A stretch of DNA of 18,640 nucleotides from DATFLK01 sp035267815 (lineage in GTDB: Bacteria > Pseudomonadota > Zetaproteobacteria > Mariprofundales > Mariprofundaceae): positions 1 to 18,640 of the forward strand of contig DATFLK010000050.1 of assembly GCA_035267815.1 (NCBI GenBank), in the 5' to 3' direction. The position numbers were made by a program, and so were the translations under genes. Shown here piece by piece: positions 6,722-14,623 of this stretch. The notes beneath the pieces were generated by a model. That model did not search any database. It saw nothing but the letters and a program-made list of their open reading frames with translations, and was not told where the DNA came from. Positions within the stretch are counted from its first letter, which is position 1, and each line of letters starts with the position of its first letter.

Positions 6722-8193
6722 AGCGTCCTTCGCACAGCCTCCGCTTAATGGCCGTCCTCATGCTGGCCGGCGTGCTTTTTTCAGCCTGTGCGACCAATCC
6801 GGTGACCAAGCAGTCCCAGTTCGTGCTGATGAGCGAGGATCAGGAGCTCAAGCTCGGGCAGGAGGCGGCTGCCCAGGTGGCCAAACAGCTACCGCTGATG
6901 CCGGCCGACGATCCACTGGTCCAATATGTCGACAAGGTCGGTCAACGGGTGGCGGCGGTCGCGGACCGGCCGGATCTGATCTACCGCTTCCACGTCATCG
7001 ACGAGCCGACCATCAACGCCTTCGCCCTGCCGGGCGGCTATATCTACATCTATCGGGGGTTGCTGGTGAACCTTAACAGCGAGGCGGAGCTAGCTGCGGT
7101 GCTGGGCCACGAGATCGGGCATGTGACGGCTCGTCACGCCGTCCAGCAGTACACACAGGCGCAGAGCTATCGCCTCGGTATGGCCGTCGCCTCGATCTTC
7201 GTACCCATACCTCAGGCAGGCGGCCAACTCTCCAACCTTCTGGTCACGGCGATCATCCGCGGCTACAGCCGTCAGGACGAACTGCAGGCCGACGAGCTTT
7301 CGATCAAGTACATTGCCAAGGCGGGCTACGACGTGCACGCCACCACTGACCTCCTCAAAACGCTAAAGCGCCTCGAAGACCTGAAGGCCAAGGAGGAGAA
7401 GGATACTACCGGCAAGCCGCCGGAGACCTATCATGGCGCCTTCGCCACCCATCCCAGAACAGAGAAGCGAATCAAGCAGGCTGTGGCGGAGGCTGCCGGC
7501 AAGCAAAGCGAACTGGCAGAGGATGGACACAACGCCATGCTCGCCGCACTGGACGGCTATCCCTATGGCGACAGCCCCGATCAGGGTGCGGTGGTGGGCC
7601 ACCGGTTCCTGCACCCGAAGCTGGGCATCCAGATCAAGTTTCCCAAGGGCTGGGTCATCGAAAACTCGCCGCGGGCACTAAACGCCCAAATCCGCCAGAA
7701 GAAGGTCTTCTTCCAGATGCAACTCAAGGAGCTGCAGAAACACCGTACCGCCGCCGAGATGATACGGAAGTTCTTCCCGGATCGTCATATCGGACCGATC
7801 ACCCAAAGCCAACGGGACGGGTTCAAGGTAGGCCAGGCGGTGGTCACCATGTCGGCACCGCACATCAGCCAGGCACGCATCCTGGCCACCGTCTTCCTCG
7901 AACACGATAAGGCGTTCGTCACCATGGGATGGTGCGATCGTCACACCTTCGATGCCCACCAGTCGCAATTCGAATCGATCGCGGACTCTTTCCGCCATTA
8001 TGATGCCAAACGCGACGGCGGCATCCCGCGCGTTCATCTGATCGTTTGGAAACAGGGAGACAGTTGGCAGCTACTGGCCCGGCAGAGCCACAACATCCTG
8101 GGCCGGTTCACGGCCAACAAGATCGCGGTCATGAACGGCATGGGTCTGAACGAAACGCCGAAAGCGGGAACGGTGATCAAAACCGTCCGCTAG
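6718..8193 (+). CDS. M48-family metalloprotease lipoprotein with C-terminal LysM-like region
   Basis: The 491-residue product begins with a lipoprotein signal ending in LFSAC; lipidation is expected on Cys24, and alanine at +2 favours the outer membrane. The peptidase domain has the zinc motif HEIGH at 131-135 and the third ligand in SRQDELQAD (E188), both intact, and the ALPGGYIYIYRG strand typical of M48/BepA-like enzymes. After about residue 275 comes an extra region (GHRFLHPKLGIQIKFPKGW, about 290-425) of unknown fold. The last ~50 residues (KQGDSWQLLARQSHN to AGTVIKTVR) resemble a LysM-like repeat often seen at the end of such proteases. The family degrades or matures envelope proteins, in E. 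coli during outer-membrane protein and LPS-transporter assembly. The ATGA overlap with the nuclease gene and the poor ribosome binding site indicate translational coupling. It ends 9 bases from the convergent radical SAM gene with no visible terminator. Confidence 0.9.
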   Translation: MKRPSHSLRLMAVLMLAGVLFSACATNPVTKQSQFVLMSEDQELKLGQEAAAQVAKQLPLMPADDPLVQYVDKVGQRVAAVADRPDLIYRFHVIDEPTINAFALPGGYIYIYRGLLVNLNSEAELAAVLGHEIGHVTARHAVQQYTQAQSYRLGMAVASIFVPIPQAGGQLSNLLVTAIIRGYSRQDELQADELSIKYIAKAGYDVHATTDLLKTLKRLEDLKAKEEKDTTGKPPETYHGAFATHPRTEKRIKQAVAEAAGKQSELAEDGHNAMLAALDGYPYGDSPDQGAVVGHRFLHPKLGIQIKFPKGWVIENSPRALNAQIRQKKVFFQMQLKELQKHRTAAEMIRKFFPDRHIGPITQSQRDGFKVGQAVVTMSAPHISQARILATVFLEHDKAFVTMGWCDRHTFDAHQSQFESIADSFRHYDAKRDGGIPRVHLIVWKQGDSWQLLARQSHNILGRFTANKIAVMNGMGLNETPKAGTVIKTVR

Positions 8194-8202
8194 TCACCAC
8201 CT

Positions 8203-9057
8203 CTACAGATTGAGGCGTACAGGGAGCCCTCGCTGCTCGATCTTGTCGGCGAAGGTGCGCATCCATGACTCATCCAGTGCCGACAGATGTCCGGCCTCCT
8301 CCTGCATAGAGGGGCGCGCCAGACCGTACAAAAGCACGCCCTTGACTGGCACGCCATCGCGTACAATTCCGGCCACGAAATCGAGATACGCCGTCACCTC
8401 CATATCCGACGGCGGATTGCCGTCCCAGGCGAACATGCATGTCTGAATCCAGGTCGGGCAGAGCTCCGCCGCTACCGTCAACTGCTGTCTGAGACGTTCG
8501 GACGAAAGGCTGATGCCGTTGATGCGATGGATACCCGCATCCGTAGCGGAGTCGACCTTGAACCAGACCTCGCCATCCGCTTCCATGGCCATCATCTCCA
8601 GACCGTACCGAACCTCCGGGCGGTGCACCCAGGAGCCATTGGTGATCAGCACCAGCTTGATCCGCTTGGTCAGATCGAGATCGGTCATCACTCGGCAGAT
8701 CAGGCGTACCACCGCGTCGAACTGGCGACTGGAGGTCGGCTCGCCGTTACCGGAGATGGCGATATCATGGAACAACCGGCACTCCTCCGGCACCCGGGTC
8801 TGCATGAAATCACCCTGCAGAAGCTCGCGCAGGAAGCCGCGAAGCTCCTTCTCCAGCAGCACCAAATCCACCGCGGGTGCGACCCCGCGCCTGAGGTCAG
8901 GCACCTGGCAGTAGACGCAGTGCCAGTTGCAGGCATTGTTCGTATTCAGGTTGATACCGACGGAGACCCCGCCAGCCCGACGCGACACGACCGGATAGAC
9001 GTAGCGCAGCAATGCCGCGGCGCGGTCATGGTCGGTCGTCGTCAGCACCTCCGCCAT
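8203..9057 (-). CDS. Radical SAM enzyme of unknown substrate
   Basis: The 284-residue protein has the radical SAM cluster motif CNWHCVYC (about residues 43-50), whose three cysteines bind the 4Fe-4S cluster. A GGEP-type SAM-binding motif (ISGNGEPTSS) and strand LVLITNGS follow. The pattern recalls the COG0731-type (wyosine-synthase-like) and MoaA-like radical SAM enzymes, but there is no C-terminal SPASM or second cysteine cluster and I cannot assign a substrate. The ATG at 9057 is supported by GGAGAGGGA just upstream. It lies 19 bases after the cytochrome c gene on the same strand, so the two are very likely co-transcribed. Its 3' end faces the M48 gene. Confidence 0.85.
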   Translation of the reverse strand: MAEVLTTTDHDRAAALLRYVYPVVSRRAGGVSVGINLNTNNACNWHCVYCQVPDLRRGVAPAVDLVLLEKELRGFLRELLQGDFMQTRVPEECRLFHDIAISGNGEPTSSRQFDAVVRLICRVMTDLDLTKRIKLVLITNGSWVHRPEVRYGLEMMAMEADGEVWFKVDSATDAGIHRINGISLSSERLRQQLTVAAELCPTWIQTCMFAWDGNPPSDMEVTAYLDFVAGIVRDGVPVKGVLLYGLARPSMQEEAGHLSALDESWMRTFADKIEQRGLPVRLNL

Positions 9058-9076
9058 CGTCCCTCTCCGTCCGTCC

Positions 9077-9511
9077 CTATTGCGGCCGGCCGTTCATGTC
9101 GATGGGCTTGCCCTGCGACAACGAGGTCAGATAGCTGATCAGATCGGTCATCGCCTGACTATCGTAGGTGGGTGGGGTGCCTTTCAGGGCACCGAGCACA
9201 CAGTTATGTACCTGGTTTTGCAGTGTCAGCACCCGCTTCCGGCGCGGATTGTAGCGTGGAAAGATCGCTGCAGCGTTGTTGAGGCTCGGAATCTTCTTTC
9301 CGTTGGGAAGCTGGCCGACCTCGGTACCGCCCCCCTTGTGGCAGCTGTTGCAGTGCCTGCCGTTTCCGTTGAATGTGGCCGTCATGAACAGATGCCGACC
9401 CTGCGCGATCGACTGATCCAGAGGTCCGCCGGCACTGGCCGCGGCAGGCATCTGGACGATTGCACCTACTCCTAGGATCGATACCATCAAAAACCTTCTA
9501 ATCAACTGCAT
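9077..9511 (-). CDS. Secreted single-haem c-type cytochrome with SoxA/TsdA-like C-terminus
   Basis: The 144-residue protein has a signal peptide (IRRFLMVSILGVGAIV, likely cut after ASA at 27) and a single haem-binding CNSCH at 54-58, so it should be a periplasmic class I-like cytochrome of about 12 kDa. Towards the C-terminus, NQVHNCVLGALKGTPP and the helix ISYLTSLSQGKPIDM resemble the haem domain of SoxA and TsdA sulfur enzymes, in which a cysteine at this place (Cys104 here) is the distal haem ligand. A methionine ligand (M121 or another) cannot be excluded. The donor and acceptor are unknown. The start has GGAAGGAG six bases upstream. It is the first gene of a probable two-gene unit with the radical SAM enzyme, divergent from mfd with about 113 bases between them in which I see no clear operator. 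Confidence 0.87.
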   Translation of the reverse strand: MQLIRRFLMVSILGVGAIVQMPAAASAGGPLDQSIAQGRHLFMTATFNGNGRHCNSCHKGGGTEVGQLPNGKKIPSLNNAAAIFPRYNPRRKRVLTLQNQVHNCVLGALKGTPPTYDSQAMTDLISYLTSLSQGKPIDMNGRPQ

Positions 9512-9624
9512 TGCACACTCCTTCCAATTAGGCTTGCATCATCGACCTTGCCGCACGATACAACCCGTACCGATGCACAGACCGGAGATGCCTATCATGG
9601 ACGATCCCTGCGGGGACAACAATC

Positions 9625-12600
9625 ATGTTATCAGCATGGACGGCCTCATATCTAGGCGGCATGATTGCGCACCCTATGCAGCACCCTCCCGTCCACGGAC
9701 TCGCCTATCGCCTCTCGAAGCTCGCTCGCCGACCAGGTCTGCATGTGCATATCTGTGGCGACCTGCGCAGCTACCGCCAGCTTTCCGAGGAGCTGGGCTT
9801 CTTCCTGCAGGATGCGCCGCAACGGCTGTGGCGATTTCCCGCCTGGGAGGTACTCCCTTACGATCGTGTCTCGCCCCATCATGCCATCGTCGGCGAACGC
9901 TTCGCCACCCTGGCCCGACTTATCAGGGAGCCGGAAGCGGATGGCCTGCTTATCACCGCCCTGCCGGCTTGGCTGCAGCGTATTGCCCCGCCGGAAACAA
10001 TCGCCGCACATGTCTGGCAGCTTGAGGCGGGAGAACAACTCGATATCGCCACACTGCAGGAACGGCTGGCGCTGTCCGGCATGCAAGCGGTGGAGCGAGT
10101 GCTGGCACGTGGCGAATTCGCCGCCAGGGGCGGCATCATGGATATCTGGCCGCCCACCGAAGAGATGCCGTTGCGACTCGACATGTTCGGCGATGAGATC
10201 GAGAGCATTCGCCGCTTCGACGTCGAAACCCAGCGCTCCGGCGAATATCTCGACCGCTTTGTCTCGGTACCCGCCCGCGAGGTAATCCTCGACGAGGCCG
10301 GTCGCGAATGCTTCGCCGCCGCCTTCCGGGAACGCTTCCCGCAATTGCGCAAACATCCGATGCTCACCGCTGCCTCCGCCGGACGTCCCCATCCGGGCAT
10401 CGAATCGCTCCTGCCACTGGCCTATGCGCATACCGCACGACTGCAAGATTACCTGCCCGGGACTGCAACCGTGACAGCTATCCCCGATATCGAGCGGGAA
10501 CGCGAACAGTTCGCCGAACATGTCCGTTCCCAGTTCGATCTGGCCCACCTCGGCCAAGAGCCAGTCATCTCGCCGCAGGAACTTTTCGCCATCGACACAC
10601 CGGTTCAGGCCTCCTTGTTACCGGAGACTGACGAAACGATCGCTGAAGTCTCGGCGATCGACGCCCATCAGGAGAAAGCTCGTCCACTGCACGCCTTTCT
10701 CGACGAGATCGGTGCGCAACTGTCACAGGGATGGCAGCTTCTGCTGGTCGGACACGGACCGGGACAGCAGGAGCGCATGCTGGAGGCCTGCGCCAGTTTG
10801 ACCGACGAGATCGCGACCTGCCACGGCCTACATGACCTGTCGGATGCGCCGGTCAGCACCACCATCGGATTCCTGGAGAGTGGCTTCTCGCTTCCCGACC
10901 GCAAACTGATGTTGCTTACCGGTCGCGAACTGCTCGGACAGCGTCTACCAAGACGGCGCAGCAAGGGCAGCGTCAGCGTACGAGCCGACCTCTTCAACAG
11001 CCTTCGCGAGATCAAACCCGGCGAAGCCGTCGTCCATGAAGAGCACGGTATCGGCCGCTATCTCGGACTGACCAGCATGGAGGCGGGCGGCATTCAGGCC
11101 GACTATATCCATATTGAGTATGCCGGCGACGCCAGCATCTACCTGCCGGTCGAGGAACTGGACCGACTGCACCGTTACGGAGGCGAGGATACCCCCCAAC
11201 TCAACAAGCTGGGATCGGAACGCTGGAAGAAAACCCGGAAACGGGTGCAGCGCGATCTACTGGCGATGGCCCACGAACTGATCGCCACCGAAGCCTACCG
11301 AAGGGATCAACGGCGCGACCCGTGCCGCATCGAAGGAGAACTGCGTGATGCCTACGAGGAGTTCATCGCCCGCTTCCCCTTCGAGGAGACCGATGATCAG
11401 GCCGAGGCGATCGATGCAGTACTGAATGACCTGGCCGGTGACAAGACCATGGATCGTGTCATCTGCGGCGATGTCGGCTTTGGCAAGACGGAGGTGGCCA
11501 TGCGCGCCGCCTTCGTTGTAGCCAAGAGCGGGCGCCAGGTGGCTCTGCTGGCGCCCACGACGGTGCTGGCCAAACAGCACTATGCCAACTTCATGGAACG
11601 CTTCCTGCACACCGGTCTGGAGGTGACCCAGCTCTCACGCCAGCAGAACACCAAGGAGGCCGAGCAGATCAAGGCCGGACTCAAGTCGGGTGAGATCGAC
11701 ATCATTATCGGCACGCACCGTCTGCTGTCGGAAAACAACCTCTTTGACGACCTCGGGCTGGTCATCGTCGATGAGGAACAGCGCTTCGGCGTCAAACACA
11801 AGGAGCGTCTCAAGGCACTGCATCAGGGCGTGGACCTTCTTACCCTGACCGCCACACCGATCCCGCGCACGCTGCACCAGACGCTCTCCGGGCTGCGAAC
11901 AGTCTCCGTCATCAGCACTCCTCCGGCCGAGCGCGAGGCAATCCGCACCATGGTTGCAGCATTCGATGAGCATCTGGCTCTGGAGGCCATCCGGCGCGAA
12001 CTCTATCGAGGCGGGCAGGTCTATTATCTGCACAATCATGTCAGCAGCATCGAACGCATTGCGCGACGGCTGCGCGACACCGTACCAGAGGCGGAAATTG
12101 GCATTGCCCACGGTCAGATGTCGCCGGCCGAACTGGACCGTCAGATGATGGCATTCTACGAGGGACGATTGCACATCCTCGTCTGCACTACCATCGTCGA
12201 ATCCGGACTCGATGTTCCCAATGCCAATACCCTGATCGTCGAGCGGGCCGACCTACTCGGACTGGCACAGCTGCACCAGATTCGCGGGCGCGTCGGCCGC
12301 AGCCATCAACAGGCCTACGCCTATCTCTTCACCCCCGATCCGCGCGCCATGACGGCGGATGCGCGCGAGCGTCTGCAGGCCATCGCCCAGCATACCGAAT
12401 TGGGATCGGGTTTTTTGCTCGCCAGGCAGGATATGGAGATCCGGGGCGCCGGCAACCTTCTCGGGGCCGAACAGAGTGGTCATATCGATGATATCGGCCT
12501 CGATCTCTATCTCGATATGCTCTCCGATGCCATTCACGAGGCGAAGGGAGAGTCGGTACAACCGCGACTGCCGCTGGATATGCACCTGCATGCCAATGCG

Positions 12601-13020
12601 ATTCTGCCACCGGACTATATTCCCCAAATCGGAGAACGGCTGGCACTCTACCGCCGCATCGCCAAGGTGGAGACGGACGACGAGAGCGCCACCCTGCTCG
12701 AGGAGATGACCGACCGTTTCGGCAAGATGCCGGAGGAGGCGAAATATTGCCTTGAAGCGGCGCGGATCCGCTGGCGTGCCCGCCAGCTTGGCCTGAGCCG
12801 ACTGGAGAGTGGCCGCCACGGCATTCAGCTTCTGTTCAACGAACAGACGCCAATGGACACCGTCAAGCTGCTGCAGCGCGTTCAGGCTGAACCCTCCCGC
12901 TTCCGGCTCAAACCGGACGGCAGCCTCAGTGTAATGGCCAAGGACGAAACGGTTCGCCAGCAGATGGATACATGTATCGCATTTCTGGACGAACTTCTGG
13001 CAGACTGCCACACATCATGA
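9625..13020 (+). CDS. mfd: Transcription-repair coupling factor Mfd
   Basis: The 1131-residue protein matches Mfd in length (E. coli 1148) and domain order. The N-terminal UvrB-like region includes FPAWEVLPYDRVSP and RGGIMDIWPP. The RNA polymerase-interacting domain, around 455-540, has GEAVVHEEHGIGRYLG and YAGDASIYLPVEELD. The RecG-like helicase has Walker A GDVGFGKTE at 615-623, DEEQ at 716-719, LTATPIPRTL and the QIRGRVGRS motif. The C-terminal TRCF domain contains LPPDYIPQIGERLALYRRI. Mfd removes RNA polymerase stalled at lesions and recruits UvrA. The start is uncertain. ATG 9625 has GGGGA eight bases upstream and is used here; ATG 9661 has AGGCGG almost touching it, and ATG 9676 has nothing; the extra 12-17 residues carry no family motif. 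The stop overlaps the serB start by four bases. Confidence 0.96.
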   Translation: MLSAWTASYLGGMIAHPMQHPPVHGLAYRLSKLARRPGLHVHICGDLRSYRQLSEELGFFLQDAPQRLWRFPAWEVLPYDRVSPHHAIVGERFATLARLIREPEADGLLITALPAWLQRIAPPETIAAHVWQLEAGEQLDIATLQERLALSGMQAVERVLARGEFAARGGIMDIWPPTEEMPLRLDMFGDEIESIRRFDVETQRSGEYLDRFVSVPAREVILDEAGRECFAAAFRERFPQLRKHPMLTAASAGRPHPGIESLLPLAYAHTARLQDYLPGTATVTAIPDIEREREQFAEHVRSQFDLAHLGQEPVISPQELFAIDTPVQASLLPETDETIAEVSAIDAHQEKARPLHAFLDEIGAQLSQGWQLLLVGHGPGQQERMLEACASLTDEIATCHGLHDLSDAPVSTTIGFLESGFSLPDRKLMLLTGRELLGQRLPRRRSKGSVSVRADLFNSLREIKPGEAVVHEEHGIGRYLGLTSMEAGGIQADYIHIEYAGDASIYLPVEELDRLHRYGGEDTPQLNKLGSERWKKTRKRVQRDLLAMAHELIATEAYRRDQRRDPCRIEGELRDAYEEFIARFPFEETDDQAEAIDAVLNDLAGDKTMDRVICGDVGFGKTEVAMRAAFVVAKSGRQVALLAPTTVLAKQHYANFMERFLHTGLEVTQLSRQQNTKEAEQIKAGLKSGEIDIIIGTHRLLSENNLFDDLGLVIVDEEQRFGVKHKERLKALHQGVDLLTLTATPIPRTLHQTLSGLRTVSVISTPPAEREAIRTMVAAFDEHLALEAIRRELYRGGQVYYLHNHVSSIERIARRLRDTVPEAEIGIAHGQMSPAELDRQMMAFYEGRLHILVCTTIVESGLDVPNANTLIVERADLLGLAQLHQIRGRVGRSHQQAYAYLFTPDPRAMTADARERLQAIAQHTELGSGFLLARQDMEIRGAGNLLGAEQSGHIDDIGLDLYLDMLSDAIHEAKGESVQPRLPLDMHLHANAILPPDYIPQIGERLALYRRIAKVETDDESATLLEEMTDRFGKMPEEAKYCLEAARIRWRARQLGLSRLESGRHGIQLLFNEQTPMDTVKLLQRVQAEPSRFRLKPDGSLSVMAKDETVRQQMDTCIAFLDELLADCHTS

Positions 13021-14075
13021 ACCGGACCACGCAGATACATCTTCTGGCCCCGCCCCGCCGTCGCCTGCCGGAGGTGGAAGCGGACCACAGCTGGCTTACC
13101 CCCGGCGGAGGATGCCTCTATACCGGAATCCGCTGCGACCACCCCTCACTGCAGGAATGGACCGAGGATGCATCCCTCGAGGTGTGGGAGGTCACCGCCC
13201 CGGAGCCAGGCCTGCGGGCCCATATCCACCACTGCAAAGAGCACGACTCCTTTCGCGAAATCTGTACGGAGCTGGCGCTAACGGGCATGCATATCCTGCA
13301 GGTCGAGACACGGAACGGGGATGCCATCCTGAAGCTGTCGGACGGCGCAGAGGCCAAGGCTGCCACCATGCATATGCGACCGCTCTCTGAGCGCCTAGAT
13401 ACCGACATCTCGATTGTCGGGGCCGCACCGTCGCCCTCGCTGACAGAACCCGGATGCCTGCTGATGGATATGGACTCGACGCTGATCCGGTGCGAATGCA
13501 TCGACGAGATCGGCGACTTTCTCGGCATCAAGGAGAAGATCGCGGCCATAACACGGCGTGCCATGGAGGGTGAACTCGATTTCGCCGCCAGCCTGACGCA
13601 GCGCGTGGCGCTGCTCGCTGGCCTTGAGGCCACTGTGCTGGACGAGGTCTACGAACAGCGCATCCGCCTGACCGATGGGGCCGAACGGCTGATCGCCACC
13701 CTGCACGAACACGGCTGGAAGGTGGGCGTGGTATCCGGCGGTTTCACCTATTTCACAGACAAGCTTCAAGCACACCTTCAACTCGATTTTGCCCTCTCCA
13801 ACCGGCTGGAGATCGTAGATAGCAGGCTAACGGGACGGGTACTCGGCGAGATCGTCGATGCCGAGGCCAAACGGATCGCCCTGACACGGCAGGCCGAGGC
13901 ATGGAGCATCCCCATGCGTCAAACGGTCGCGATCGGCGACGGTGCCAACGATCTTCCGATGATCGAGGCAGCAGGACTCGGCATCGCCTTTCATGCCAAA
14001 CCGAAGGTGCGCGAACTGGCCCCCTACGCAATCTCCCATGGCGGACTCGACCGGGCTCTGGACCTGCTTGTCTGA
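13017..14075 (+). CDS. serB: Phosphoserine phosphatase SerB
   Basis: The 352-residue protein carries the HAD phosphatase core: nucleophile motif LLMDMDSTLI (D151, with D153 as the acid/base), the EGELDF substrate-lid region, VVSGGFTYF (motif II), and GDGANDLPMI (motif III/IV). About 140 residues before the core correspond to the regulatory/ACT-like N-terminal part of SerB, somewhat longer than in E. coli (322 residues in total). It hydrolyses phosphoserine in the last step of serine synthesis. The ATG at 13017 overlaps the mfd stop (ATGA) and has no good Shine-Dalgarno sequence, which suggests translational coupling to mfd. The earlier in-frame ATG at 12972 would overlap mfd by 49 bases and is less likely. 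A GC-rich hairpin follows the gene. Confidence 0.94.
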   Translation: MNRTTQIHLLAPPRRRLPEVEADHSWLTPGGGCLYTGIRCDHPSLQEWTEDASLEVWEVTAPEPGLRAHIHHCKEHDSFREICTELALTGMHILQVETRNGDAILKLSDGAEAKAATMHMRPLSERLDTDISIVGAAPSPSLTEPGCLLMDMDSTLIRCECIDEIGDFLGIKEKIAAITRRAMEGELDFAASLTQRVALLAGLEATVLDEVYEQRIRLTDGAERLIATLHEHGWKVGVVSGGFTYFTDKLQAHLQLDFALSNRLEIVDSRLTGRVLGEIVDAEAKRIALTRQAEAWSIPMRQTVAIGDGANDLPMIEAAGLGIAFHAKPKVRELAPYAISHGGLDRALDLLV

Positions 14076-14082
14076 TCATGGA

Positions 14083-14106
14083 GGCCCGGCGAATGGCCGC
14101 CGGGCC
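14083..14106 (+). terminator. Probable terminator after serB
   Basis: A perfect 9-bp repeat GGCCCGGCG/CGCCGGGCC with loop AATGGC begins eight bases after the serB stop, followed by CGCCTTTCC. The stem is very stable but the T-run is only three bases, so termination could be partial or Rho-assisted. Confidence 0.6.
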
Positions 14107-14138
14107 CGCCTTTCCGACCAGCCGGACATATCGCAACC

Positions 14139-14154
14139 TGTGAGCCTGCTCACC
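14139..14154 (+). promoter_or_regulatory. CRP/Vfr-like operator upstream of the minor-pilin operon
   Basis: TGTGA-N6-TCACC matches nine of ten defined bases of the CRP consensus TGTGA-N6-TCACA. Its inner part is a perfect inverted repeat, GTGAGC-CT-GCTCAC (14140-14153). The centre (14146/14147) is about 41.5 bases upstream of the start predicted from the -10 at 14176-14181, the class II activator position. The promoter lacks a -35, which supports activation. The binding protein is inferred; no CRP-family gene is in the window. Confidence 0.55.
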
Positions 14155-14175
14155 GTTTGATGATCGGTTTTACAC

Positions 14176-14181
14176 TATAAT
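14176..14181 (+). promoter_or_regulatory. -10 element of the minor-pilin operon promoter
   Basis: TATAAT is a perfect consensus -10 with no recognisable -35 at 15-18 bases upstream. It ends seven bases before the first ATG of the fimU-type gene, placing the transcription start on or next to the start codon. Confidence 0.6.
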
Positions 14182-14188
14182 CCGAGGC

Positions 14189-14623
14189 ATGATGCGAGGA
14201 TTCACGCTTGTCGAACTGATGGTGACGATGGCTATTTTTGCCCTTCTACTCGCCATTATGGCTCCCAACCTGAAGCTCTTGGGCGACCCCCTGGGTGATG
14301 CCACCCAGCAGGTGGAAGGCGCTCTTAAACAGACCCGTCTGAAAGCGATGTCCAATACCATGGCGGTCCGGGTACTGCCGCAGTCGGCAACCCGCCTCAA
14401 GGTCGAATCGGCCACCAACTGTGCCGCCACGACATGGACGGCGGAACCGGCATTCGAACGTACACTCCCCAAGGGTATCATCTTCAAAACCACGGCATGG
14501 AGTGTCTGTTTCGATGGCCGCGGCATTGCGGACAACAACGCCAAAATCGATCTTCACCGTCAGAGCGACGGTCTGGAACGCCATATCGAGGTATTGCTCG
14601 GCGGCGCGGTGGTCGGGCCATGA
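14189..14623 (+). CDS. fimU: Minor pseudopilin, GspH/FimU (FimT) type
   Basis: The 144-residue protein begins MMRGFTLVELMVTMAIFALL, a type III prepilin signal. PilD-type peptidase would cut after the glycine at residue 4, and the mature protein has the +5 glutamate (E9) and hydrophobic helix needed for assembly. The globular part has two cysteines (NCAA and VCFDGRG) and the FDGRG turn typical of GspH/FimU proteins. Minor pilins of this type prime pilus assembly together with the I, J and K types. The leader is only three or four residues, shorter than usual but acceptable. Two ATGs (14189 and 14192) are possible; a GAGG lies one base before the first and four before the second. The stop overlaps the next start (ATGA). 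The symbol is by type; order and motifs support it better than overall similarity. Confidence 0.85.
   Translation: MMRGFTLVELMVTMAIFALLLAIMAPNLKLLGDPLGDATQQVEGALKQTRLKAMSNTMAVRVLPQSATRLKVESATNCAATTWTAEPAFERTLPKGIIFKTTAWSVCFDGRGIADNNAKIDLHRQSDGLERHIEVLLGGAVVGP

Noticed and set aside
8287..9138. A 283-residue open frame on the plus strand opposite the radical SAM and cytochrome genes
   Set aside because: It is antisense to two well-supported genes, has no ribosome binding site or domain, and its basic, histidine/arginine-rich composition is typical of shadow frames in GC-rich DNA.
9593..9598. TATCAT as the -10 of mfd
   Set aside because: It matches five of six bases, but there is no -35 at a usable distance and the mfd start itself is uncertain.
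9652..10557. A 301-residue minus-strand open frame inside mfd
   Set aside because: It lies wholly antisense to conserved Mfd sequence and shows no recognisable motif; long stop-free antisense frames are expected at this GC content.
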